This document shows, in pieces, positions 22,960 to 31,411 of a DNA stretch of 64,000 nucleotides (position 1 is the stretch's first letter; each line of letters opens with the position of its first letter). Both the position numbers and the translations under genes were made by a program. This DNA comes from Gnetum montanum (Eukaryota; Streptophyta; Gnetopsida; Gnetales; Gnetaceae), in the NCBI GenBank assembly GCA_015680685.1, contig MNCI01000003.1, forward strand, positions 420,206 to 484,205, written 5' to 3'. The notes under the pieces were generated by a model. The model saw only the letters and a program-made list of their open reading frames with translations. It was not told the DNA's origin and did not search any database.

Positions 22960-23420
22960 ATGCTCATTTCATGGACCAGAGTTTCTACACACAATTGCAC
23001 CTAGTATCACTGTATGCGATGCATGGAAGTTGCTTCTTCTCAATCTTTCCAAATGCATTTTCCTTATATATCTCCATGGAAATATCTGTTATGCCCATTC
23101 TTGCATCAACAGTACTTAGCCATGCCCTTCCCATGATTTTTGGGAAGTCCCCCTTGTAGTTCTCAACCTTGATTATTAGGAAATCGATAGGATAGGACCA
23201 CCCACAAACAATGGTTAGAATGTCTTTCATAAGTCTCAATGGAACAATAATAGAGTGGTTTGATAATTCTAATCAAATATTACTCTTCTTGAGAGGTAGT
23301 AGGTTCCAGGTAGTATACATCTCATGAGAAATCAAGTCAACACTGGAACTTGAATTAAGAAGAGCTTTACATGGTTTGTTTCTAATAATCTGTAAATAAA
23401 TAAGAGGACTCCCAAGATCA
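22960..23420 (-). pseudogene. Protease pseudogene of copy C
   Basis: The active site reads ALLNSSSSVDLIS near 23340-23375 where copy B has ALLDSGSGVNLIS, so the catalytic Asp and the Gly are both lost. Downstream, WSYPIDFLIIKVENYKGDFP and IMGRAWLSTVDARMGITDI (22985-23239) are well kept. Confidence 0.88.
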
Positions 23421-23743
23421 ACTAATTTCTTGGAAAGGTTGCCAGCCTAGATTAAATTAGATACAACATGAGTGAGCATAATAGTATGGATTCTAGGCAA
23501 TATTTAGTTTTAAGGGGACTCGAAGGGATTAGATGTAGAGGGAGATAAAGAATTAGGGTTGCCAATCACATGTGTATGTGAGGGTTTAGGTGGGTTGTTG
23601 GATTGGAAAAAAGTATTTTTCATGATCTAGTATCCAAACCACTCGGTTGATGAACCAATTGTAGATTGATGGCTTTGGTAGTGTTGTGTTGTTGTGGCTA
23701 GGCTGGAAGTTTACTCTGCATGGATGGAGAAGGAAATAGCTAT
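23421..23743 (-). pseudogene. Gag tail of copy C, 3' piece
   Basis: This corresponds to the Pro/Tyr-rich tail and protease linker of copy B (NxxTHTVMLTHTV-like sequence at about 23460-23490). It is interrupted at 23743 by insertion of copy B, and the rest resumes at 31412 after the duplicated GCTAT. Confidence 0.75.
23739..23743. repeat. Target site duplication of copy B (GCTAT), left
   Basis: GCTAT precedes the left LTR of B, and the identical GCTAT follows the right LTR at 31412-31416. Removing B plus one copy joins C's gag cleanly. Confidence 0.93.
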
Positions 23744-24171
23744 TGATGAGTGGCAAGGTACCCCTACACTCCACCATACGAATACGAGCGTACACGTGCG
23801 ATCCGGTCGAACTCCGTAGACTAAATGCCTTAACGCCACAAGAAACACTTGGGGTTAATCATTCGTTGTCTTCCCAGGCTTGCTTGTATGTGTCACGGTG
23901 TATGGCTAAGCAAGTCTGAGGTATGTGATTTTTTTGGTATTTTCGGCTTATCTCCTATGCTATTAGGGGAAAGGGTTGAGAAAGTAAGCTAACTCTAACT
24001 AAAGATCTAAGTCTAAATTAACTAGCGTCAGCATCCATTCCCACTTACCAGACACACCCTGAACTATGCAACTGCAGCTTACCAAACGCTAATCGTTACT
24101 GGGATCGCCACACGTAACGCAAGTGCTCGAAGTGGTCGTACTGAGGCACCTATTTAGCCTACGTGTGATAA

Positions 24172-24425
24172 GCAGCCGATTCCTTAGCCAGCCGTACACA
24201 CCCGTGGGTGCTCGTAACTAAGTCGTACTTATCACACGATCTAGCCTAGCAATGAGCAGCCGATTCCTCAACTAGCCGTACACATTAGACCCGGGAGTTA
24301 CCAAGCGCAGAATCCTGGAATACGCTACTGGGTTACCAAGCATCCAATGCTCGTAATTGAGTCGTACTCATGCATTGCGTCAAGCAGCCGATTCCTTGAC
24401 TAGCCGTACACGTCCGTAGACGCTC
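24172..24425. repeat. Internal direct repeats in copy B LTR
   Basis: AGCAGCCGATTCCT followed by CAGCCGTACAC- or TAGCCGTACAC-type sequence occurs three times (about 24172, 24248 and 24383). Each copy is linked to GCTCGTAA and GTCGTACT motifs, and the units are 75-135 bp apart. The array lies on the transcribed side of the TATA box. Confidence 0.75.
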
Positions 24426-24690
24426 GTAATCAAGTTGTACTTGAACGCACTAGGAAAGCAGGAAAAGAAAGCAATAAATGAAACCACGTGCTGCAAGGTT
24501 TATCCAAACAAGTTCGTCTTTATTGCCGTACACAACTTGGGTTCAGGTTACAAGCTGCTCGAATAAAGAGCCGTTCACTCTAGGACTCCTACTGCGGGCA
24601 CATGGGGAAAAATTCTAACTCTGGAGTGATCAATCTGCCAGAGCTTCGCTACACTAGCCAGGATTGGGAAATGAAGGGAGTGCCGCCTCT

Positions 24691-24699
24691 TATTTATAG
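24691..24699 (-). promoter_or_regulatory. TATA box of copy B LTR
   Basis: CTATAAATA lies on the minus strand, followed by AGAGGCGGCACTCCC. This is a textbook plant TATA box. The palindrome array at 24713-24790 sits immediately upstream, so transcription would run leftward into R/U5. TATA-like sequences at the same relative place occur in the LTRs of A, E and G. Confidence 0.8.
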
Positions 24700-24712
24700 A
24701 AATGGCGGCAGG

Positions 24713-24790
24713 ACGCGATATCGCGTACGCGATATCGCAGGAGAAGACGCGATATCGCGTACGCGATATCGCATGGGACGCGATATCGCG
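24713..24790. promoter_or_regulatory. Array of five ACGCGATATCGCGT palindromes in U3
   Basis: ACGCGATATCGCGT is a perfect 14-bp palindrome. Copies start at 24713, 24727, 24747, 24761 and 24778, arranged as dimer, 7-bp spacer, dimer, 4-bp spacer and monomer. Copies 2 and 4 end in A instead of GT. The array is directly upstream of the TATA box. Spacing and symmetry suggest binding sites for a dimeric DNA-binding protein or a cruciform-prone element. No factor can be named. The 5' LTR retains fewer copies. Confidence 0.8.
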
Positions 24791-24815
24791 GCCTAGTGCA
24801 AGTCGCGTCTCATCA

Positions 24816-24828
24816 TACCCCCATGACT
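24816..24828 (-). other. Polypurine tract of copy B
   Basis: AGTCATGGGGGTA on the minus strand abuts the 3' LTR. It is identical in copies A and C. Confidence 0.85.
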
Positions 24829-25674
24829 GAATGAAAACTCGTCCTCGAGTTCCTTACAATGATATCAGGTAGGTATGGGATTATTAGGGGAAATGGAACT
24901 AATGGGATGACATGTGAACGGTCTTTATTACAAGACTTGACAAAAACTGGTGTTCATGACAACATGGGTGAACACCTTATTACAATGACATCAGGCCACA
25001 GTTGGCAGCTGAGAGAAAAGAGGAGAGAGAATAGAAGAGAAGAAGAGAGAAGAGTCTTGTTGCTGCCAACGCCTAGATTGCGCCTTTCGTTGTCCATCTG
25101 TAAGCGCATTATCAATTCCACTCCTTGCATGCTGCTTCAGCGCTGCTCCATTCCAAGTGTCTGCTCCAGATCCATTCCGTTGTTGTATGATTGCCATCTG
25201 CACACACAACACAATCATATATTAGCAAGGGTAATTGAATCATTAAGTAAAGCATACCTTGCTTCGGTTTAGGTTCCTTGGCTAAGTTGTGGTATGGCTA
25301 ATATGGATCTGGGAAAATGTAGATGATGACTACCGAAGGTATAGGGGTTAGGAAGAAAAACGAAAAAATCCGGGGCTTAGGATAAAAATCGAAAAATCAG
25401 GCCCCGTACCCCCATGACTAATCGCGAACCTCCGGTAGCGTTAGAATGGAGAGAGAAAAGGAATAGGAATGATAGGTAAAAAGGGACAACTATGGCATCG
25501 ATAGAAAGGATGTCATGATGGAAATGAACAAAAATGTTAATTAATTGCAAAACGTTAAGGAAAAGAAGTTAACTAATGTTCCAAATAGGAATGTCAGTGG
25601 GTCCTCCCCAAAGCAGGCTCATGCCCTTAATGCCCTGACAATCCCACATTCAAAGAGTCCGTGGGCTCTGGGAA

Positions 25675-25857
25675 TGTCCGTTGGAAACAAAAGTTAAAGT
25701 CTTAACCGGAAGAAGTTACCCAAAAAGAAAACAAAGCATCAACCAAAGTATTTACAATGATACAACNTGTCCGTTGGAAACAAAAGTTAAAGTCTTAACC
25801 AGAAGAAGTTACCCAAAAAGAAAACAAAGCATCAACCAAAGTATTTACAATGATACA
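25675..25857. repeat. 91-bp duplication flanking a single N
   Basis: TGTCCGTTGGAAAC... through ...GATACAAC occurs at 25675-25765 and again at 25767-25857 with one visible difference (CCGG against CCAG). The copies are separated only by an N at 25766. The other copies have a single unit. This looks like two overlapping contig ends joined without merging. Confidence 0.85.
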
Positions 25858-26710
25858 ACTGGCAGTGAGGTGAATAATGGAGAGAAGGATGGAAAGAAGA
25901 GAAGTGGAATGGAATCCCAAGAACAAGGTGGTGTACAGCCCCTTGTGTGTTTGATGATTAATGTGACTTGGCGAATCTCATTCCAACTCTGGCCTCAAAC
26001 CAACCACTTCCAGTGACTTCGCATCAATGCAGTTGGTTAAATCATCCACTTGGGTAACAAGGATGCAACTTCGAGAAGCCACCACCATTCCGACGAAACA
26101 ACAGAGAGAATGGGAATCGAGAAGGACCTTAGTTAGAGGGAACACTTTGGTTCCATAACCAGTGCTTGTAGCCCAAATTTATTCTGTCTAAGGGGTGTGC
26201 TTTGTATCCTCACTTTTAGCTTTTTAGCTTTTTTAGCTTTTTTTTCGTTTTTTTTTCTGTTTTTCCATTTTTGTGCATGGGGACCACACCATGCAAAGAC
26301 TTCTTTATTGTTATTGTCTCAGCTTCCGATTATTGGGTTACATCGGAACGGTAAGAAAACACAACAAGAAAACATCCAAGCACCCAAGTGAATGACCAAC
26401 ACAAGAGCACCAAGTTCCCTTGAAGTCACACCCTTTGCAAATCCTTGAGTCCGTCCTTAGTTTGAGAAATGCCCAGTCACTGGTTCGTTTAAGTTCTTAT
26501 TAGAAGGGAACTGTACATTTCCAAGCCAAGGGAAACCATAGACTTGATGGATGGATGGATGAAGTGATCTCATTGCCTGCCATATCAAAAGAACATACCT
26601 TAGTATCAACAATGTAACTTAAAGGTAAAAACCAAACATTAGCAATTAATGAAAAACAGTTCATCCCATCGGCCCGAACACTTATTGGGTGACGAATTTA
26701 CATGATGGAT

Positions 26711-26734
26711 CACACACACACACACACACACACA
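26711..26734. repeat. (CA)12 microsatellite
   Basis: This is a perfect CA run inside the 3' spacer of copy B. It is not present at the same place in A or C. Confidence 0.95.
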
Positions 26735-26739
26735 AAAAG

Positions 26740-26890
26740 ATAGAAAAATATAACGATGTTGTAAAACAAAAACAAGAAAAGTTAAAGAAATTTGTAAAAC
26801 AAAAATTAGAAAAGTTAAAGAAATTGTAAAACAAAAATGTGAAAAACAAAAACGTTGTAAAACAAAAATGTGTAAAACAAAAACTGAAAA
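26740..26890. repeat. A-rich tandem tract (GTAAAACAAAAA units)
   Basis: Units such as TTGTAAAACAAAAATTAG and AGAAAAGTTAAAGAAA repeat imperfectly six or more times. Equivalent tracts lie at about 2870-3030 (A), 19590-19745 (C) and 61260-61440 (E), always just 3' of the end of integrase or the protease frame. Sense-strand sequence is TTTTGTTTTAC. Confidence 0.75.
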
Positions 26891-26911
26891 AGAACTGAGG
26901 GCCCCATATGA

Positions 26912-29900
26912 TTAGCATAGGTGGCCATCTCCCCCATGACTGAGTTGTGAGGGAGAGATCCGAAGTAGTGAGCGCCTATTTGAATTTCTAAGCAGTGCCC
27001 AACTTCTCCCAAATGATGATCTTAGATTCAGGGGTGGAAGTTGGCGACGCTCACGTTCCAATGTGTCTATGCCACGGTTGTTGGCATGAGTTTCCTCAGT
27101 TCGTTCCATGCATATTTGTTTGCCCTTATGAGAAGCTGTCAACCACGGGGTGTCTACTACTTCTTGTGTGGTTGCTACATACAGGCATCTTTGTTGCAGA
27201 GTTTCCTGGGCACACCTGTGACATGGAGACATTTCCTCCGTGTCATCACCCGATGAATCACTGTATGTGATGCATGGAACTATCCTCTTCTCGATCTTTC
27301 CACATATGTTTATCTTGGAGATTTCCAAGGAAAGATCACGGATCCTAAGGCATGCATCTACTGTGCTTAGCCATGCCCTTCCCATTATAATTGGGAAGTC
27401 CCCTTCGTTGTTGTTAACATCGATCACTAGGAAGTCTGCTGGGTAGGACCAACCACACACAGTGGTGATAACGTCCTCCACCAAACCCAATGGGATGGCA
27501 ATGGACTGGTCTGCCAGCTCCAGTTGAATGTTGCTCTTCTTAAGTTGGGGCAGGTTCCAGGCGTGATACATCTTTCGCGAAATTAAGTTGACTCCGGAAC
27601 CTGAGTCAAGAAGAGCTCGATGTGGCGCATTCCCAGCGATCTGCAAATGAATAAAGGGACTCCCAGGGTCAGTTAGTTTCCTGGGAAGGTGGCCTACCTT
27701 GATCCAGTCAGTTACGGTATGTGTTAGCATAACCGTATGCGTTACATTCCCTTGGACTGAAGGGTGCTCCGAAGTGTTAGTAGTTAGAGGCCTATACATA
27801 TACCCGTCCGCTTGTTGTTGCGAGAGCCTATCCGGGCTCCTAGTTCTGAAAAAGGGTCTCCTTTTTGTACAGTTATCGCCAGAACTAGTGTCCGGTTGGA
27901 TATTTACACTCTGAATATTTACAGATCTCGCGGCGTGACGTTGCTGCGGTTGGGTAGGTAATTCCCCTTGCATTGTTGGAGCAGGAGGTGTTATGGGAAC
28001 TACTTGAGGAAAAGGTGCGGGTGGAGTTAGAGGATGGACAGAATGTGGAATGTCTCCCGGAGGAGAAGGAGTCCTTCTGAAGTACTCCCGAGCGTAGTAG
28101 TGACGGCGTGGAGTGTGACTCATAGCGTCACCTGGAGAAACTGGCTGCTGCACATAATAACCATAAGGATCAGGCTGCCGGTAAGGGTATCGATGTGTTG
28201 GCTGTGGCATCCCCCATGACTGTGGGTATTGCCACTGCTGATGTTGCTCGATGGGCTGCGGAGGTGTTCCACTTGGATAATACGTCAAGGGTTGGTGGAA
28301 CTGCCTCGGGTTACCTTGTGGATAAGGTAACCTTCTGGGTGTTTGCCGTTGATTAAGTCTTGGATTTAATGCATACACCCCAGACTCCTGCAGATGTGAG
28401 ATAATTGGACAACATCCCTTAGGATGGTCATAATAGCAGACCTCACATCCACCGTCATTGTCTGAATCAGAATTTTCAGCCTCATCGGAGTTAGAGATTT
28501 TTCCCTTACCCTTGTTATGTGCAGGGTTAAAGTTTCTCCGCTTGTCTTTGCTTTTATCACTACTTTGCTCATCCTTAGACTCTTCTACAATTTTCAGGAC
28601 TGTTTCTATTCGTGAGTCTAAGGAATCCCACATTTGGTCTACCTTAGCCGATACCTCCGTTGTTAACTTTTGGATCGGCACAGTTTTCCTGTTCACCAAC
28701 TCTTCGAGTGGTGACTCATCCTCCTCATCACAGAATTTCACTCCCTTCTTACGAAGGGAGGGATCACGGTTGTATTCCTCCGCACTTTCTCTTTTCCGTA
28801 GCTCACCCTCTTCTTGCGCTACTTGTTCCAACAATACTTCAACTTCATGGGCTCTTAGTTGGGAGAGTCTCCCTTGGGCGTAAGTCCCAAGAGTTCTTCT
28901 CGTTTCATTTCGTAGCCCATCCACGAGGTGGCGAAGTTGATCCCGCTTAGCGTACCCATGGCCCGGGCAACGATGTAGCAATGTGTAGTAACGGGCCATG
29001 GCAGCATCCAAGGATTCATGAGCTCCTTGTTTCCAGCCTTGGATCTGCTTACGCAAGTTAGACACTCTGGAGTACGTTTGATATTTGTTGTTGAACAATT
29101 CGAGCATCGTACTCCACCTCCTGATGGTTTCCGGTTCTAAGGACCGGTACCAGCTTTCTGCTTCTTTAATGAGTGTCCTTGGGAACAACTTGAGTTTCTG
29201 CCACTCATTGTCTATGTTCTGCAAGGCACAGGCGTCGTGGAATGCCTGTAAATGATGTTGAGGATCAGCGTTGTATCCCCCTTCAAAACGTGGGATATTA
29301 TTTATATCCAAACGCTTGATCCTACTGTCTTTCAAATGCCTTGTGGGAATCCTAACTGCCTCTCTAATGTCAAGCATACTTCGGGTTGCGAATAGGGGTT
29401 CGTCATGATCATCTCTTTCATGACGTCTGTGATGTCTACGTTGTGGTTCCCTATTCTCCCTACGTCCTTGCCCTTGTCCTAACTCCTCTCGACCTTCTTG
29501 TCGAGGCATTTCATCTCGTTTACCTTTACTCTCCGCGTTATGCTCATGGTGGCTGCGCCCAGATGTGGAAGGAGAGGGTGAATGATGTGATGAAGGGGAA
29601 GAAGAAGGGGATCCATCACCACGGTGATGTTTCTTACCTTCTCTTCGGCTGCTTCGGTCCCGACCGTTGCGACGATCAACGAGTCCGTCATTAGTGCGAG
29701 TGATTGTTCCTGCCGTGAACAGCTGGTGCTCACGGGGATCAGAGCCTGGAATATGTATCGTTGATCTAAGGCCCTGATGCCTAACCTCTTCACTAGAGTG
29801 AGGAGGAGGAACATCATTTTCTAAGAAACCCATCGTGAGGGGTTCCTCTTCTCCTATTTCACTAATGACGTGGGGAACCTTGCCCTTCAGTAGTGAATGT

Positions 29901-30001
29901 TGGCTCTCCTGCCTTGCATCCCGAATATGTTGGTCTTTTGTGGGATGATAATCCCTTGTATCATGGTCATCCAAAATGTATTCTGCAAACAACTCATGCA
30001 T
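26912..30001 (-). CDS. gag-pro: Gag-protease polyprotein of copy B (1029 codons, open)
   Basis: This is the element's structural and processing polyprotein. Residues 110-200 are Ser/Arg/His-rich and charged. The capsid core spans about 236-400 (PRFEGGYNADPQHHLQAF, then LKLFPRTLIKEAESWYRSL). Residues 519-531 (CEVCYYDHPKGCC) are a variant Cys-Cys-His-Cys knuckle for RNA binding. Residues 540-690 are Pro/Tyr/Gln-rich. The aspartic protease follows, with active site LLDSGSGVNLIS at 797-808 and IIMGRAWLSTVDA at 871-883. The last 30 or so residues read across the deletion junction and end SHGGDGHLC. No RT follows. The start used is the first Met of the open frame, but homology continues upstream through two stops to 30256. 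The closest relatives in the window (A, C) have a broken protease. Confidence 0.88.
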   Translation of the reverse strand: MHELFAEYILDDHDTRDYHPTKDQHIRDARQESQHSLLKGKVPHVISEIGEEEPLTMGFLENDVPPPHSSEEVRHQGLRSTIHIPGSDPREHQLFTAGTITRTNDGLVDRRNGRDRSSRREGKKHHRGDGSPSSSPSSHHSPSPSTSGRSHHEHNAESKGKRDEMPRQEGREELGQGQGRRENREPQRRHHRRHERDDHDEPLFATRSMLDIREAVRIPTRHLKDSRIKRLDINNIPRFEGGYNADPQHHLQAFHDACALQNIDNEWQKLKLFPRTLIKEAESWYRSLEPETIRRWSTMLELFNNKYQTYSRVSNLRKQIQGWKQGAHESLDAAMARYYTLLHRCPGHGYAKRDQLRHLVDGLRNETRRTLGTYAQGRLSQLRAHEVEVLLEQVAQEEGELRKRESAEEYNRDPSLRKKGVKFCDEEDESPLEELVNRKTVPIQKLTTEVSAKVDQMWDSLDSRIETVLKIVEESKDEQSSDKSKDKRRNFNPAHNKGKGKISNSDEAENSDSDNDGGCEVCYYDHPKGCCPIISHLQESGVYALNPRLNQRQTPRRLPYPQGNPRQFHQPLTYYPSGTPPQPIEQHQQWQYPQSWGMPQPTHRYPYRQPDPYGYYVQQPVSPGDAMSHTPRRHYYAREYFRRTPSPPGDIPHSVHPLTPPAPFPQVVPITPPAPTMQGELPTQPQQRHAARSVNIQSVNIQPDTSSGDNCTKRRPFFRTRSPDRLSQQQADGYMYRPLTTNTSEHPSVQGNVTHTVMLTHTVTDWIKVGHLPRKLTDPGSPFIHLQIAGNAPHRALLDSGSGVNLISRKMYHAWNLPQLKKSNIQLELADQSIAIPLGLVEDVITTVCGWSYPADFLVIDVNNNEGDFPIIMGRAWLSTVDACLRIRDLSLEISKINICGKIEKRIVPCITYSDSSGDDTEEMSPCHRCAQETLQQRCLYVATTQEVVDTPWLTASHKGKQICMERTEETHANNRGIDTLERERRQLPPLNLRSSFGRSWALLRNSNRRSLLRISPSQLSHGGDGHLC

Positions 30002-30256
30002 GCCAATCTATACCAAGGCACGGAAAAGCATGTTGGGAGCGGATCGATCTGGGGGTAACATGATGTTACCTTGCGTGTCTCTCCATCGCAGTTGCTCATC
30101 TTGATGGAAAACAAAGGTAAAATCCAGCACATACTCATCGGGATGAGTATATGTGACTTTGGATTGTTGAGGACATGGTTGATCTCAGTTATGCGTATGA
30201 TGTTGACTTTCTCCTGTATTGTCCTTAGGTGAGTTGATTTCGTGAGAAGAAGCCAT
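30002..30256 (-). pseudogene. N-terminal extension of copy B gag, two stops
   Basis: In the same frame as the 1029-codon ORF, an upstream ATG at 30256 gives MASSHEINSPKD, then HPDEYVLDFTFVFHQDEQLR. This matches MSSSHK...YVPNFTFILHQDEKL in copy A, so it is the ancestral Gag start. Two stops break it: TGA (plus 30185-30187) and TAG (plus 30008-30010). Both fit single C-to-T or G-to-A changes. Whether the shorter protein is made from 30001 is unknown. Confidence 0.75.
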
Positions 30257-30382
30257 TTCTATTGGTATGTAATTTTCACCATTATTTGTTGTTCTTGATT
30301 AACTGATTAACCCTAAGGTTCGTTTTAAGCTCACAACGATGTGAATGATGTCCCTTATGTTAAATTGGCGAAAAAACACTTA

Positions 30383-30402
30383 GTCCTCGACAACGGCGCC
30401 AA
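30383..30402 (-). other. Primer binding site of copy B (tRNA-Asp type)
   Basis: TTGGCGCCGTTGTCGAGGAC begins immediately after the 5' LTR on the minus strand. It matches the plant tRNA-Asp 3' end complement TGGCGCCGTTGCCGGGGA except at two or three positions. Athila-type elements use this primer. Confidence 0.85.
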
Positions 30403-31411
30403 TGATGAGTGGCGAGGTACCCCTACACTCCACCATACGAATACGAGCGTACACGCGCGATCCGGTCGAACTCCGCAGACTAAATGCCTTAACGCCACAA
30501 GAAACACTTGGGGTTAATCGTTCGTTGTCTTCCCAGGCTTGCTTGTANNNNNNNNNNNNNNNNNNNNNNNNNNNNNNNNNNNNNNNNNNNNNNNNNNNNN
30601 NNNNNNNNNNNNNNNNNNNNNNNNNNNNNNNNNNNNNNNNNNNNNNNNNNNNNNNNNNNNNNNNNNNNNNNNNNNNNNNNNNNNNNNNNNNNNNNNNNNN
30701 NNNNNNNNNNNNNNNNNNNNNNNNNNNNNNNNNNNNNNNNNNNNNNNNNNNNNNNNNNNNNNNNNNNNNNNNNNNNNNNNNNNNNNNNNNNNNNNNNNNN
30801 NNNNNNNNNNNNNNNNNNNNNNNNNNNNNNNNNNNNNNNNNNNNNNNNNNNNNNNNNNNNNNNNNNNNNNNNNNNNNNNNNNNNNNNNNNNNNNNNNNNN
30901 NNNNNNNNNNNNNNNNNNNNNNNNNNNNNNNNNNNNNNNNNNNNNNNNNNNNNNNNNNNNNNNNNNNNNNNNNNNNNNNNNNNNNNNNNNNNNNNNNNNN
31001 NNNNNNNNNNNNNNNNNNNNNNNNNNNNNNNNNNNNNNNNNNNNNNNNNNNNNNNNNNNNNNNNNNNNNNNNNNNNNNNNNNNNNNNNNNNNNNNNNNNN
31101 NNNNNNNNNNNNNNNNNNNNNNNNNNNNNNNNNNNNNNNNNNNNNNNNNNNNNNNNNNNNNNNNNNNNNNNNNNNNNNNNNNNNNNNNNNNNNNNNNNNN
31201 NNNNNNNNNNNNNNNNNNNNNNNNNNNNNNNNNNNNNNNNNNNNNNNNNNNNNNNNNNNNNNNNNNNNNNNNNNNNNNNNNNNNNNNNNNNNNNNNNNNN
31301 NNNNNNNNNNNNNNNNNNNNNNNNNNNNNNNNNNNNNNNNNNNNNNNNNNNNNNNNNNNNNNNGCAGGAGAAGACGCGATATCACGGTCCAGTGCAAGTC
31401 GCGTCTCATCA
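30403..31411 (-). repeat. 5' LTR of copy B, mostly gap
   Basis: Only 145 bp at the left and 48 bp at the right are sequenced, and 30548-31363 is N. The sequenced left part differs from the 3' LTR at four sites, all transitions at CpG positions. At the right, one palindrome and its partner sequence are missing relative to the 3' LTR (31 bp). Confidence 0.9.
30548..31363. other. Assembly gap (816 N) inside copy B 5' LTR
   Basis: The gap covers most of the 5' LTR. The other LTR predicts about 880 bp here, so the gap size is close to that expected. Reading frames drawn across the Ns are artefacts. Confidence 0.97.

Larger units (their letters stand above)
16983..23743 (-). mobile_element. Ty3/gypsy LTR retrotransposon, copy C, 3' part
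   Basis: This is the 3' part of copy C: 3' LTR, spacer, integrase, RNase H, RT, protease and the start of gag. Copy B then interrupts it, and C resumes at 31412. All domains match copy A in order and sequence and are broken by stops. It is inserted in SINE-like repeat S4 (left flank CCATA). Its 5' LTR is missing, so the second flank cannot be checked. Confidence 0.9.
23744..24815 (-). repeat. 3' LTR of copy B
   Basis: The LTR is 1072 bp, TGATGAGACGCG...CACTCATCA on the minus strand. It contains a TATA box, an upstream palindrome array and internal direct repeats of an AGCAGCCGATTCCT...TAGCCGTACAC unit near 24172, 24248 and 24383. It is the best-preserved LTR of the family in this window. Confidence 0.95.
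24829..26911 (-). other. 3' spacer of copy B
   Basis: The region is non-coding. It aligns in blocks with 1103-3050 of A and 17850-19790 of C. It contains a second CCCCCATGACTAATC block near 25407, the duplication around N at 25766 and a pyrimidine-rich run near 26215-26265. A (CA)12 run and an A-rich tandem tract lie next to the gag-protease stop. Frames such as 24859-25272 overlap these repeats, and I do not consider them genes. Confidence 0.75.
23744..31411 (-). mobile_element. Young gag-protease-only LTR retrotransposon, copy B
   Basis: LTRs at 23744-24815 and 30403-31411 (the latter mostly gap) and a perfect GCTAT duplication define the element, which is nested in the gag of copy C. Minus-strand order is 5' LTR, primer site TGGCGCCGTTGTCGAGG, gag-protease frame, spacer, purine tract and 3' LTR. 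RT, RNase H and integrase are absent. Sequence homologous to C's post-protease linker runs to about 27030 and then joins sequence homologous to the end of integrase near 26970. About 2.9 kb relative to copy A is missing. CpG content is far higher than in A, C, E or G. It is best described as a non-autonomous derivative, comparable in concept to gag-only (TR-GAG) elements. Confidence 0.92.

Noticed and set aside
24713-24790. CRISPR-like array
   Set aside because: Units are palindromes separated by 0, 7 or 4 bp inside a plant LTR, with no spacers of CRISPR length and no cas genes.
24859-25272. 137-codon plus-strand frame in B's spacer
   Set aside because: It is built on purine-rich spacer sequence, not kept in copies A or C, and has no recognisable domain.
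28458-28883. 141-codon plus-strand frame within copy B
   Set aside because: It is a shadow of the gag-protease frame on the other strand, Ser- and Leu-rich by reflection.
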